Positions 1-8,170 of a stretch of 64,000 nucleotides of DNA are shown one piece after another; within the stretch, counting starts at the first letter, position 1; each line of letters starts with the position of its first letter. Made by a program: the position numbers and the translations under genes. The notes below the pieces were generated by a model that worked only from the letters and a program-made list of their open reading frames with translations, did no database searches and had not been told where the DNA came from. The stretch is from an uncultured Granulosicoccus sp. (GTDB lineage: Bacteria > Pseudomonadota > Gammaproteobacteria > Granulosicoccales > Granulosicoccaceae), in the NCBI GenBank assembly GCA_947495035.1, contig CANLXI010000001.1, positions 124,001 through 188,000 of the forward strand. Direction: 5' to 3'.

Positions 1-181
1 ACCCTACACAGAGGCGCGTGAGCAGGGCAGCCTGATTCTCTGGCCTTTCTCGACACTGGAGTTTCCCAAGCCTCTGCAATCCGAGTGGGAAGACAGCATC
101 ACCGGTTTTCTGCTGAATATCGACGAACCCAACGAAGAAACACTGCAACGCTGGGACTACACGATTGAAGACAATCTGTAA
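1..181 (+). CDS. C-terminal end of ABC sugar substrate-binding protein (partial)
   Basis: An open frame runs from the window edge (codons start at base 2) to TAA at 179-181 and gives about 59 residues ending in TIEDNL. The 5' part lies outside the window. The call rests mainly on position. Two MalF/MalG-type permease genes follow on the same strand, and family 1 solute-binding proteins are usually encoded just ahead of them. The acidic, Trp-containing tail fits such a protein but is not diagnostic. It would bind the imported sugar in the periplasm. A strong hairpin at 193-217 follows the stop codon. Confidence 0.55.
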   Translation, partial: PYTEAREQGSLILWPFSTLEFPKPLQSEWEDSITGFLLNIDEPNEETLQRWDYTIEDNL

Positions 182-192
182 TCCGATGATTG

Positions 193-217
193 CCCGGTGA
201 GCGTCAGGCTCACCGGG
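193..217. terminator. Intra-operon hairpin after the binding-protein gene
   Basis: A perfect 10-bp inverted repeat (193-202 with 208-217, 5-nt loop) lies between the binding-protein stop and the first permease start. It has no T-tract. Such hairpins commonly protect the upstream mRNA or attenuate read-through, so that binding protein exceeds permease. Confidence 0.5.
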
Positions 218-245
218 AGCCCCCTCAACCAGACAGGAGTGTCCG

Positions 246-1115
246 ATGCGTGCTCGCTATTCGCTGTACCTCTTCACATTGCCGGCGCTTGCCGTTCTGT
301 TTCTGTTCTTTGTTCATCCGATCATTCTGACGGCCGACATGAGCTTCACCAGCTTCAAGGGCATCGGTGAATCGAAGGATATCGGCTGGCGCAATTATGA
401 GCGTATCTTCTCGCGTGTGCGCTATCTGGATTCCATCTGGATCACGCTGTTCTATACCCTGATAGTGGTACCGGCGCTGACGGTCACCGGTCTGTTCTTT
501 GCGGCCATCCTTCATCGCTTGCCGGCCATCCGCAATTTCAGTCGTGCCGCACTCTATACACCGGCGATGATGAGTTTTGTGGTCATCGGCTATGTGTGGC
601 AGTTCCTGTACTCGCCACTCAATGGCGGTATCAATGTGGCATTGCGCGATCTGGGGCTGGGTGCGCTCGAGCAGAACTGGCTGGGCAATCCGGACATTGC
701 TCTGTTCTCGGTGGCTTTCGTGCAGGTGTGGATGTTCACCGGATTCACCTGCGCCATCTTTCTCGCAGGCTTTGCCGGTATTCCCGAAGAGATAGGCGAG
801 GCGGGCCGCCTGGAAGGTGCGAGCTCCTGGCAGCGGTTCCGCTACCTTGAACTGCCACTGCTGGGGCCGTCGATTACCGTGTCTGTCATGCTGACCACCA
901 TCGGTACGCTGAAGACGTTCGAGTTGCCCTTCATTCTGACCAACGGCGGGCCGGATGGGGCCACTCGAATGCTGTCGATCGAGATCATCGACAATCTGTT
1001 TGGTCAATACAAGTTCGGCTTCGCCAGTGCGTTGTCGATCATCATGCTGATCATCGTTCTGGCGGTGGCCTTTGTACAGAACACCGTACTGCGAGATCGG
1101 GAGCACACCTCATGA
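246..1115 (+). CDS. ABC sugar transporter permease, MalF/UgpA type
   Basis: A 289-residue inner-membrane protein with about six hydrophobic segments, the first at residues 8-28. The EAA loop typical of carbohydrate importer permeases is visible around residues 178-205 (PEEIGEAGRLEGASSW followed by a basic, aromatic stretch), where the ATPase docks. The ATG is preceded by an ACAGGAG ribosome site. Its TGA overlaps the next permease start (ATGA), so the two are translationally coupled. It should pair with the 1112-1996 permease and the ATPase at 2753-3838. The substrate is not shown by the sequence; the neighbouring catabolic genes suggest a galactose-type or sulfated sugar. Confidence 0.88.
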   Translation: MRARYSLYLFTLPALAVLFLFFVHPIILTADMSFTSFKGIGESKDIGWRNYERIFSRVRYLDSIWITLFYTLIVVPALTVTGLFFAAILHRLPAIRNFSRAALYTPAMMSFVVIGYVWQFLYSPLNGGINVALRDLGLGALEQNWLGNPDIALFSVAFVQVWMFTGFTCAIFLAGFAGIPEEIGEAGRLEGASSWQRFRYLELPLLGPSITVSVMLTTIGTLKTFELPFILTNGGPDGATRMLSIEIIDNLFGQYKFGFASALSIIMLIIVLAVAFVQNTVLRDREHTS

Positions 1116-1996
1116 ATGCACTCGGAAACAGCGTCAGGTCTGTTCGGCGTCAACGTGGCCTGAATCAGGAGTATTTTCTGAAGCGCTTGAGGTCTGTGCT
1201 GGCCCACGGCAGTGTGCTCATGCTGGTGCTGATCATGTTGCTGCCATTGTTCTATCTGGTGATGATGTCATTCAAGACATCCACCGAGATTGCCTCGGAC
1301 CCGCTCGGACTGCCATCGAGTCTCTACTGGGGCAACTACATGAAGGCATTGTCCTCCATGGGCTATGTACGTTCGGTGCTCAACTCGCTCGGCATCACGC
1401 TCTCGGTCATCGTGCTTGTCGTTCTGGCAGGAGCCATGGCGGCCTACCCGCTGGCGCGATTGCACAACCGGGTCAGTCGCACCATTGTCATGATCATGGC
1501 GCTGGGTCTGGCAACACCGAATTTCGTCACCATCACACCGATCTACGTCATCTTTCGTGACCTGGGGCTGCTCGACAGCTATCTGGGAATCGTGCTGGCA
1601 TTCACCGCCTTGAAGCTGCCTCTGGCCGTGTTCTTCTACACCAGCTTCATTGCGGCGATACCGATGGAACTGGAAGAGGCAGCTCGCCTGGATGATTGCT
1701 CCAACTGGCAGATCTTCTGGCACATCATCCGCCCCTTGCTGACACCGGTGACGGCCACATTGAGCCTGTTCGTCATGATCATGGTGTGGAACGATTTTGT
1801 CTATCCGCTGTTGCTGCTGACCGACAAGGACAAGCTGACAGTGATGATCGCGGTGTACAAGTTCGTCGGTAACACCGGCGTCGATCCGACCAAGCTGTTC
1901 CCGGCTGCGGTGCTGGGCTCCCTGCCTTTGTTGCTTCTCTTTGCATTCTTTCAGCGACAGATTCTCTCGGGTGCAACAGCCGGAGCAGTGAAATGA
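1112..1996 (+). CDS. ABC sugar transporter permease, MalG/UgpE type
   Basis: A 294-residue permease whose hydrophilic N-terminal extension (about 25 residues) precedes the first membrane segment. The EAA motif reads MELEEAARLDDCSNWQIFW and is followed by a C-terminal membrane helix ending in the [11 protein letters not shown] tail that MalG-type proteins typically have. It is the second half of the heterodimeric channel with the 246-1115 product. The start overlaps the previous stop by 4 bp, and its own stop overlaps the SDR start in the same ATGA fashion. Tight overlaps on both sides indicate a single transcript. Confidence 0.88.
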   Translation: MNALGNSVRSVRRQRGLNQEYFLKRLRSVLAHGSVLMLVLIMLLPLFYLVMMSFKTSTEIASDPLGLPSSLYWGNYMKALSSMGYVRSVLNSLGITLSVIVLVVLAGAMAAYPLARLHNRVSRTIVMIMALGLATPNFVTITPIYVIFRDLGLLDSYLGIVLAFTALKLPLAVFFYTSFIAAIPMELEEAARLDDCSNWQIFWHIIRPLLTPVTATLSLFVMIMVWNDFVYPLLLLTDKDKLTVMIAVYKFVGNTGVDPTKLFPAAVLGSLPLLLLFAFFQRQILSGATAGAVK

Positions 1997-2760
1997 GTCT
2001 GACGAATCGTCATGTCATCGTGACAGGGGCCGGTGCCGGGATCGGTCTGGGTATTGCGCGGCAGGCGCGCGCCGCCGGGGCCGAGGTCACCGGTTTCGAT
2101 ATCAGCGATGCCGGGAAGGCAAGACTGGATGAGATTGGCGCACGCTTCGAAAGGGTGGATGTGTGCGAGGTAGAGGCGTTTGTCGATGCCATCCATGGCG
2201 CAGCTGACAGAGTGGGTCGTCTCGATGGCCTGGTGAACAATGCGGGTGTGACCATCAAGGTGCCATTTCTGGACATGACACTCGAGCAGATGGAAACGCT
2301 CTGGCAGGTCAATCATCGTTCTGTGCTTGTTGGTTGCCAGGCTGCGGGCCGCATCATGACGGCAGCCAGGCAGGGTGCCATTGTCAATATCGCCTCGAAC
2401 CATGCACGTGCGACCAATCCCGGGCATGAAGCCTATGCCGGAACCAAGGGTGCCATAGTTGCAATGACTCGCGCCATGGCCTGGTCGCTGGGGCCTTACG
2501 GTGTCAGAGTCAATGCCTTGATGCCTGGCATGACACAGACCGAGATCGTCGTCGAGGCCATGCAGGATCCGGCCAATAGCGAGAACTTTCGGTCCTGGGC
2601 GGCCGACCATGAAGTCAGCACGGTCGAGGAAATTGGTGATGCTGCCGTGTTCCTGTTATCCAATGCGTCGAGTGCACTGAACGGTGCCGACGTCATGGCT
2701 GATCGCGCGATGTCTGCGCTACTCGGCGTCAATGATTCTAGAAGGAGAAACCATGTCTGA
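1993..2760 (+). CDS. Short-chain dehydrogenase/reductase (candidate sugar dehydrogenase)
   Basis: A 255-residue classical SDR. Visible features are the dinucleotide-binding TGAGAGIG near residue 12, NNAG near residue 83, the catalytic Ser in NIAS, and the catalytic YAGTK motif 13 residues later. SDRs oxidise or reduce alcohols with NAD(P). Inserted between permease and ATPase genes of a sugar importer and close to a lactonase, it is a good candidate for oxidising the imported aldose to an aldonolactone. The C-terminus is odd: the usual ending with a conserved VDGG is replaced by [16 protein letters not shown] plus a short basic tail, and the 3' end overlaps the ATPase ribosome site and start. 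Substrate is inferred only. Confidence 0.82.
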   Translation: MSLTNRHVIVTGAGAGIGLGIARQARAAGAEVTGFDISDAGKARLDEIGARFERVDVCEVEAFVDAIHGAADRVGRLDGLVNNAGVTIKVPFLDMTLEQMETLWQVNHRSVLVGCQAAGRIMTAARQGAIVNIASNHARATNPGHEAYAGTKGAIVAMTRAMAWSLGPYGVRVNALMPGMTQTEIVVEAMQDPANSENFRSWAADHEVSTVEEIGDAAVFLLSNASSALNGADVMADRAMSALLGVNDSRRRNHV

Positions 2761-3838
2761 GCTTGCGCTGAAAGAGGTTGTCAAGGTATTTGGTCAGATA
2801 GAAGTCATTCACGGCGTTGATCTGACGGTCGAGGATGGTGACTTCTGTGTATTCGTTGGTCCTTCCGGCTGTGGAAAATCGACCTTGCTGCGCATGATTG
2901 CCGGTCTGGAGGAAACCTCGGCAGGCCAGATGACCATCGGCGAGCGCGATGTCACGCACTCGGATCCGGCCAAACGTGGCGTGGCGATGGTCTTCCAGAC
3001 GTACGCGCTCTATCCGCACATGACCGTGCGGGAGAACATGAGTTTCGGATTGAAGATCAGTGGTGCGGCGCCTGAGGAAATCAGAAGCAAGGTGGACAAG
3101 GCGGCCGGGATCCTGAAACTCGATGCCTATATGGATCGCAAGCCCAAGGCCTTGTCGGGTGGGCAACGACAACGTGTTGCCATTGGTCGTGCCATTGTCA
3201 GAGAGCCGGATGTGTTCCTGTTCGATGAGCCACTGTCGAATCTCGATGCCGAGCTGCGTGTGCAGATGCGGTTGGAGATCGCCAAGTTGCACAAGCAACT
3301 GGGAGCCACGATGATCTATGTCACCCATGATCAGGTAGAGGCGATGACCATGGCAGACAAGATAGTGGTGTTGCGAGACGGGCGCATCGAGCAGGCGGGA
3401 GCACCGGTGACGTTGTACGAAGACCCTGACAATGTATTCGTCGCAGGTTTCATCGGCTCGCCGCGCATGAACTTCTTCGAAGGTAGTGTGGTCAGGGTGG
3501 AGGCGGAGCATGCGCATATCAGCCTGCCTCGCCTCGGCGGTGTCGAAGTGCCGGTCAAGGTGGCTGAGCTGCCCAGGGAGGGGGATAGTGTCACACTGGG
3601 TATTCGGCCAGAGCATTTCGAAGAAGCGGCTTCGGTGCAGATCGATCTGCTCATCGACGTGATCGAGAACCTGGGCGGTGTGTCCTATGCCTACGCCTCG
3701 AGTGAAGGGGATGAATTGCCGGTCATCATCGAGCTGCGCGGCAAGGCACGTCCACGCGAAGGCGGCAGGATGACGGTAGGGTTCGACCCGAGTTCCACGC
3801 TTCTGTTCGACAGTGGGTCGGGCCGACGCATTCGTTGA
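2753..3838 (+). CDS. ABC sugar transporter ATPase, UgpC/MalK type
   Basis: A 361-residue ATPase with Walker [10 protein letters not shown], signature [15 protein letters not shown], Walker [13 protein letters not shown], the H-loop (YVTHD) and a C-terminal TOBE-like regulatory region (GIRPEHF). The ATG at 2753 is chosen because AGAAGGAGA precedes it; an upstream in-frame start at 2684 lies inside the SDR gene. It energises the 246-1996 permeases at the cytoplasmic face. It is the last gene of the importer operon and is followed by a hairpin at 3847-3873. Confidence 0.9.
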   Translation: MSELALKEVVKVFGQIEVIHGVDLTVEDGDFCVFVGPSGCGKSTLLRMIAGLEETSAGQMTIGERDVTHSDPAKRGVAMVFQTYALYPHMTVRENMSFGLKISGAAPEEIRSKVDKAAGILKLDAYMDRKPKALSGGQRQRVAIGRAIVREPDVFLFDEPLSNLDAELRVQMRLEIAKLHKQLGATMIYVTHDQVEAMTMADKIVVLRDGRIEQAGAPVTLYEDPDNVFVAGFIGSPRMNFFEGSVVRVEAEHAHISLPRLGGVEVPVKVAELPREGDSVTLGIRPEHFEEAASVQIDLLIDVIENLGGVSYAYASSEGDELPVIIELRGKARPREGGRMTVGFDPSSTLLFDSGSGRRIR

Positions 3839-3846
3839 GGCCGGCA

Positions 3847-3873
3847 AGCAGATTTCTGTTGCAGAAATCTGCT
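3847..3873. terminator. Hairpin between convergent ATPase and lactonase genes
   Basis: A perfect 12-bp stem (3847-3858 with 3862-3873) with a 3-nt loop sits in the 52-bp gap between two convergent stop codons. There is no long T-run. It is probably a bidirectional terminator. Confidence 0.6.
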
Positions 3874-3890
3874 GCCATGGCTGGCTGCAA

Positions 3891-4745
3891 TCAGTGAGGC
3901 CAGCGTGCTTCATGAGCTGGCAGGCCGGGTACCGCCATACGGGCGGCGAACAATCCGCCAGCCATTGGGTTGGCCGCCTTCTCCTGCTCACTCATGCTGA
4001 AGGTGCCAGTGGTGATGTACAGGGTGCTCAGGTCGTGTCCGCCGAAACAGCAGCTGGTAACGATCTCGCAGGGCAGGTCGAACTGCGAGGTGATGGTGCC
4101 AGAGGGTTCCATGCTGATTACGCGACCGTGATCACAGATGGCGATCCACAAGGTGCCGTTGCTATCGACGGTCATGCCATCGGGTTTGCCGGTGGTTTCA
4201 TCAAAGCGATGCAACACCCGCCACTCATCATCCTCGCGTACGTACAGCACCCCCGGCACACTGTCGATGAAATACAATCGTGTCCCATCCGGGCTGAAAC
4301 CCAGGCCATTGGAGATGGTTGTGCCGGACATCTGGGTGCTGGTACCGGCACCGTCGAGGCGATACAGTGCACCGGTGGGTCCACGGACGCCTTCGGACAT
4401 GGTGCCGACCCAGAGCGCGCCATCGGGGCCTGCAATGATGTCGTTCAGGCGGTTGTCGGAGAGGCCCGGTTCGGGGTGCTCGAGTGGCGAGAGTTCGCCG
4501 GACCTGGTGTCCAGGCTCGCCATGCCACGCGCTGAGGCTATCAACAGACCTTCCGGTGCCAGCGCCAGAGAGCTGACCAGGCAGGGTGCATCGAACTGTC
4601 GGTTCTCCTTGTTGGCCGGATCGTGTGCATGAATGATTTCTCCGGCAATATCGACCCACCAGAGCAGGCCGCTACGATGATCCCAGAGCGGACCCTCGCC
4701 ACAACCAGCCCTGGCTGCGTGAATACATTCAACTGTAATCGGCAT
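3891..4745 (-). CDS. SMP-30/gluconolactonase family sugar lactonase
   Basis: A 284-residue six-bladed propeller of the SMP-30/regucalcin/gluconolactonase family. Family metal ligands are recognisable: Glu in CGEGPLW, Asn in RLNDI, and Asp in GKPDGMTVD. These enzymes hydrolyse aldonolactones to aldonic acids. In this setting it would open the lactone made by a sugar dehydrogenase (for example galactono-lactone to galactonate). It is divergent from the GntR gene at 4833, so the 87-bp gap between the two starts probably holds a shared promoter and operator. AAAGGGGAC upstream of the ATG can serve as ribosome site. No signal peptide is seen, so it acts in the cytoplasm. Confidence 0.87.
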   Translation of the reverse strand: MPITVECIHAARAGCGEGPLWDHRSGLLWWVDIAGEIIHAHDPANKENRQFDAPCLVSSLALAPEGLLIASARGMASLDTRSGELSPLEHPEPGLSDNRLNDIIAGPDGALWVGTMSEGVRGPTGALYRLDGAGTSTQMSGTTISNGLGFSPDGTRLYFIDSVPGVLYVREDDEWRVLHRFDETTGKPDGMTVDSNGTLWIAICDHGRVISMEPSGTITSQFDLPCEIVTSCCFGGHDLSTLYITTGTFSMSEQEKAANPMAGGLFAARMAVPGLPAHEARWPH

Positions 4746-4832
4746 AATCGTATGTCCCCTTTGTGTATGATTGTGGATATATCATGTGCGATAGCACTCA
4801 GTACCTGATTCCATGCAAACTCGACATTCTTG

Positions 4833-5534
4833 ATGGTTCCGACACTTTCTCTGACAGCGCTACCGGGCACTCAGCCGTCTTCCAATGCGATCTACGAGCG
4901 TATTCGTCACGATATTCTTTCAGGAGCGCTCGAGGCCAATGAGCGTCTGAAGGTGTCAGCACTGGCAAAACAGCTCGATTCATCCACCAATCCGGTGCGC
5001 GAGGCGCTGCAGCAGTTGCGTGGTGAGGGCCTGGTGCTGTTCACACCCAACCAGGGCGCTCGGGTACGTCCCATCGACATGGAGTTCGTTCGTGATGTCG
5101 CCGAGGTGGGTTATCTGCTGGAGCCATATCTGCTGGAACTGTTCGTCGAAACGGTCAGCGATGAGGATATCGCCGAGCTGGAACGCATCCAGAACGAGAT
5201 CGAGGCACTGAACTTCGAGGACAAGGCAAGACATACCCAGCTCAACAACACCTTCCATGAGAGCATGTACGAGCGACACTACAACCGTGTCGCTTTCAAT
5301 GTGTGGAAGCAGCATCGTGAGGTCATCGGCTCGATCAGCACGCGCATCCCCATAGCCATCGGTCGTCAGGAAGCCATCTTGCGGGAGCATCGTGCGCTGA
5401 TCGAGGCCGTTCGGAAACAGGATGTGGCCACGGCAGTGTCCGTGCTCAAACAACACATAGGCGATGCTGGCCGACATCTGGTCGACCAACTGAGAATCAT
5501 GCAGACGCGCGCTGCACGCAGTGCCGGTGACTAG
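4833..5534 (+). CDS. GntR-family transcriptional regulator, FCD (FadR/VanR) subfamily
   Basis: A 233-residue regulator. Residues about 15-80 form the winged helix (NPVREALQQLRGEGLV is the typical recognition-helix region). The all-alpha ligand-binding FCD domain follows. Regulators of this type commonly respond to sugar acids or other organic acids. Divergence from the lactonase and overlap with the formylglycine-generating enzyme gene suggest it controls this island, probably with a pathway acid as inducer. An in-frame TTG lies one codon upstream; the ATG at 4833 is taken. Confidence 0.87.
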   Translation: MVPTLSLTALPGTQPSSNAIYERIRHDILSGALEANERLKVSALAKQLDSSTNPVREALQQLRGEGLVLFTPNQGARVRPIDMEFVRDVAEVGYLLEPYLLELFVETVSDEDIAELERIQNEIEALNFEDKARHTQLNNTFHESMYERHYNRVAFNVWKQHREVIGSISTRIPIAIGRQEAILREHRALIEAVRKQDVATAVSVLKQHIGDAGRHLVDQLRIMQTRAARSAGD

Positions 5535-6477
5535 TCGGTCCTGTTGCACACCTCGCCGCGACGGTAGCGCGCTTGCCGAGGGCATGGTTTCTGCGCCGAC
5601 TGTCCAGTCGGTGGGGGCGCATGCGCCAGATTGCGTGGCCGTGCCCGGTGGTCGAGCACTGGTCGGCACGAAGAAGCCTTTGCTTGTGGCGGACGGCGAA
5701 GGCCCGCTGGTGATACAGCGAGTTCGGGACCTGTGGTGGGAACGAGGCGCCATCAGCATCGGACAATTCAGGCGCTTTGTCGAGGCCACGGGCCATACCA
5801 CGCTGGCGGAGCGTTATGGATGGTCCTTTGTGTTTCACACGCATGTGCCGGGTGGGGCAGAGGGGACTCTGGGTATCGAGGGGCTCGAATGGTGGCGCCG
5901 CATCGATGGGGCAAACTGGCAGTACCCGACAGGGCCGGAAGGGTCGCAGGGTAATGACGACATGCCGGCCACGCACATCGCTCTTGCCGATGCCGAAGCC
6001 TTCGCTGCGTGGGCCGGGGGACGGCTGCCGAGTGAAGCCGAATGGGAGCACGCCGCGCGGGGCGGACTGGGCGATGTGCCTTATCCCTGGGGTGATGAAG
6101 AGCCGGACGATATCGGCTTTTTCCCGTGCAATATCTGGCAGGGGCGTTTCCCGGATCAGGATACCGCCAGGGACGGATATGCCGGACCGGCACCCGTGAC
6201 GAGTCTGACCGCCAATGGCTATGGGCTTCACCACATGGTTGGCAATGTCTGGGAATGGACCGCTGCTCCCTTTCGCTTGCGGTCATCAACAAGCGCCGCA
6301 CGCAAGCGGAACCGGGAGATGAGGGGCCTGCATTTGCTGAAAGGTGGTTCATTTCTCTGTCACCGCAGCTATTGCCACCGCTACCGGATTGCCGCGCGAA
6401 CCGGCAATACGCCGGACAGCACCAGTGAGCACACCGGTTTTCGCGTGGTCTATGATCAGCCGCCTCACGCCGGATGA
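5521..6477 (+). CDS. Formylglycine-generating enzyme (sulfatase maturase, SUMF1 type)
   Basis: A 318-residue FGE-sulfatase domain protein. The signature region near the C-terminus contains CHRSYC (Cys280 and Cys285), matching the catalytic cysteine pair of aerobic FGE, followed by RYRIAARTGNTPDS and GFRVV. FGE oxidises the Cys of the sulfatase motif C-x-P-x-R to formylglycine using O2. Its client is almost certainly the convergent sulfatase, whose gene overlaps its 3' end by 13 bp. The first 14 bp overlap the GntR gene if the GTG at 5521 is used; an in-frame ATG at 5584 is an alternative start. There is no signal peptide, so maturation happens in the cytoplasm. Confidence 0.9.
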   Translation: MPVTSRSCCTPRRDGSALAEGMVSAPTVQSVGAHAPDCVAVPGGRALVGTKKPLLVADGEGPLVIQRVRDLWWERGAISIGQFRRFVEATGHTTLAERYGWSFVFHTHVPGGAEGTLGIEGLEWWRRIDGANWQYPTGPEGSQGNDDMPATHIALADAEAFAAWAGGRLPSEAEWEHAARGGLGDVPYPWGDEEPDDIGFFPCNIWQGRFPDQDTARDGYAGPAPVTSLTANGYGLHHMVGNVWEWTAAPFRLRSSTSAARKRNREMRGLHLLKGGSFLCHRSYCHRYRIAARTGNTPDSTSEHTGFRVVYDQPPHAG

Positions 6478-7874
6478 TGATGTTGCTCATCACGGCCGCG
6501 TCCGTCGATATAGCTGCCCACGGGTGGATGATGACCGGGCCCGGCCAGCCAGTCGCCTTCTTTTGACATCCAGTCGAACAGGCGTTTTTTCAATCGCGCA
6601 ACCGTGTCGGCACGGGCCGGGTCATTGGCGAGGTTGAGGCGCTCTCCGGGATCGCTCTGCAGATCGTAGAGTTCCTCGATATCGTGTGGACTCCAGGCAT
6701 ACTTGAACCGTGCTTCACGAATGCCGCGGAAGCGGAATTGCCTGCCCTGATAGGCATCATAGACATAGAAGGCGGCGTCAGCCTCGGTTCTGTAGAAGGA
6801 ACGCCCGGCATCGAGATCGCCACCGGCACGTTCGATCAGCGTGGGGAAGAGGTGGTGGAAACTGACGAATTCATCGCGTGTTGTGCCACTCTTGCAATTC
6901 GGTGTACGCAGCAGCATCGGAATGCGCATGACTTCCTCGTAGAAAAATGGCCCCTTGTCGAACCAGCCATGAGCACCGAGCATCTCGCCATGATCCGAGG
7001 TAAAGGCGAAGACCGAGTTGTCGTCGAGCCCGGCCTGGCTGGCCGCTTGACGAAAATTGCCGAACAGCTCGTCGGTGTAGGAACAGAAACCCCAATAATG
7101 TTGCGTCGTGCGTCGCCAGTCTTCGCTACTCAGATGAGAGGTATCGTGTACGGCGTGCCAGGGGCGTGATTGCGCCAGAGGTTTGTTCTCTTCAGTGAAT
7201 GGCTCGCAGTAGTTGTCCGGTACGAAATCGGCGGGCAGATCGTCGTAGAGAGCAACAAAGCGCTCCGGTACGTGGTGCGGAAAGTGCGGAGCATGCAGGG
7301 AAACCACCAGACAGAAAGGTTTTTCTGCCGCAGCCAGTTGCGGCAGCATGCGGATTGCTTCCTGCACGCGAATGCCATCCAGCGGCTCACCGTCGGTGAT
7401 CGTGCCATACCAGGGAGACTTGCGAGGTTCACCGATCGTCACATCGCCCTGTTCGGTCAGCGGTGTGCTGGCGCCGTCGGACAGGGTCACGTCCTTGATA
7501 CCACGCTCCAGAATCGTGCCATCACCCAGATGCCATTTGCCGATGAAGGCCACATGATAGCCATCGTCCTGAAGACGCTCGAGATAGGTGGTTTGTTCGG
7601 GATGCAATTTGCCGTGCGGGTAGAAGGCCTTGCCCTGCACATTGTCCAGCGTACCGTTCTGGTGGGGTAATCGACCAGTGAAAAGGCTGCCCCTGGCCGG
7701 TGTACATAGTGGCACCGTGGTGAAGGCATTGCGGAAGTTCTCGGCTTCTTCGCGAAACGCCTGCAGATTCGGCAGCTTTGCCGGGTTGCGTGGATCGTTC
7801 AAGGTATCCCATCGCCACTGATCGGTGATGAACAGAATGATGTTGTGCTTCTTGCTCGCGATGTCTGTGCTCAT
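6465..7874 (-). CDS. Type I (formylglycine) sulfatase without signal peptide
   Basis: A 469-residue arylsulfatase-type enzyme. The N-terminus carries the metal-binding TDQW (Asp18). The sulfatase signature CTPARGSLFTG places the Cys to be converted to formylglycine at residue 57, and SDHGEMLGAHG supplies further metal ligands. The family hydrolyses sulfate esters. The N-terminus is not a signal peptide, so desulfation should be intracellular, after import. The ATG at 7874 is preferred over an in-frame ATG at 7907 because AGGCAGGG lies just ahead of it. The adjacent FGE supports a working enzyme. The subfamily and substrate cannot be read from the motifs; context suggests a sulfated sugar. Confidence 0.9.
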   Translation of the reverse strand: MSTDIASKKHNIILFITDQWRWDTLNDPRNPAKLPNLQAFREEAENFRNAFTTVPLCTPARGSLFTGRLPHQNGTLDNVQGKAFYPHGKLHPEQTTYLERLQDDGYHVAFIGKWHLGDGTILERGIKDVTLSDGASTPLTEQGDVTIGEPRKSPWYGTITDGEPLDGIRVQEAIRMLPQLAAAEKPFCLVVSLHAPHFPHHVPERFVALYDDLPADFVPDNYCEPFTEENKPLAQSRPWHAVHDTSHLSSEDWRRTTQHYWGFCSYTDELFGNFRQAASQAGLDDNSVFAFTSDHGEMLGAHGWFDKGPFFYEEVMRIPMLLRTPNCKSGTTRDEFVSFHHLFPTLIERAGGDLDAGRSFYRTEADAAFYVYDAYQGRQFRFRGIREARFKYAWSPHDIEELYDLQSDPGERLNLANDPARADTVARLKKRLFDWMSKEGDWLAGPGHHPPVGSYIDGRGRDEQHHHPA

Positions 7875-8040
7875 GGCCCTGCCTGTGGCTGCTGCTTGCC
7901 TGATCATTCAAGTATAGAGTACTATATTTGAAAAATAATGTACGATATGGTTGAGATTGTGGATGAAGCACTCATGCCTTAGAGTCGAAGAGTGTCTTTG
8001 ATGCGGGAGCCTCTCGGGTGTCGCTCGGGATTCGCGCCAA

Positions 8041-8092
8041 GGGTCAGTACCAAGGGTCAGTACCAAGGGTCAGTACCAAGGGTCAGTACCAA
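8041..8092 (+). repeat. Four perfect tandem copies of a 13-bp unit
   Basis: GGGTCAGTACCAA is repeated four times head to tail without mismatch, preceded by a CCAA fragment. It lies in the divergent region between the sulfatase and aldehyde dehydrogenase genes, about 80 bp before the latter's start. It may be a slippage-prone repeat or iterated binding sites. Confidence 0.95.
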
Positions 8093-8170
8093 GGGGTTGC
8101 GCCCACTGTTCGCTCGGGAAGCTTCCTGCCGCAATCACGTTGAACTTCTCTGGTCATGAAGGAATTTTCG

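Noticed and set aside
8156-8170. ATG at 8156 as start of the aldehyde dehydrogenase
   Set aside because: The AAGGA ribosome site for the ATG at 8171 would lie inside the coding sequence, and nothing suitable precedes 8156.
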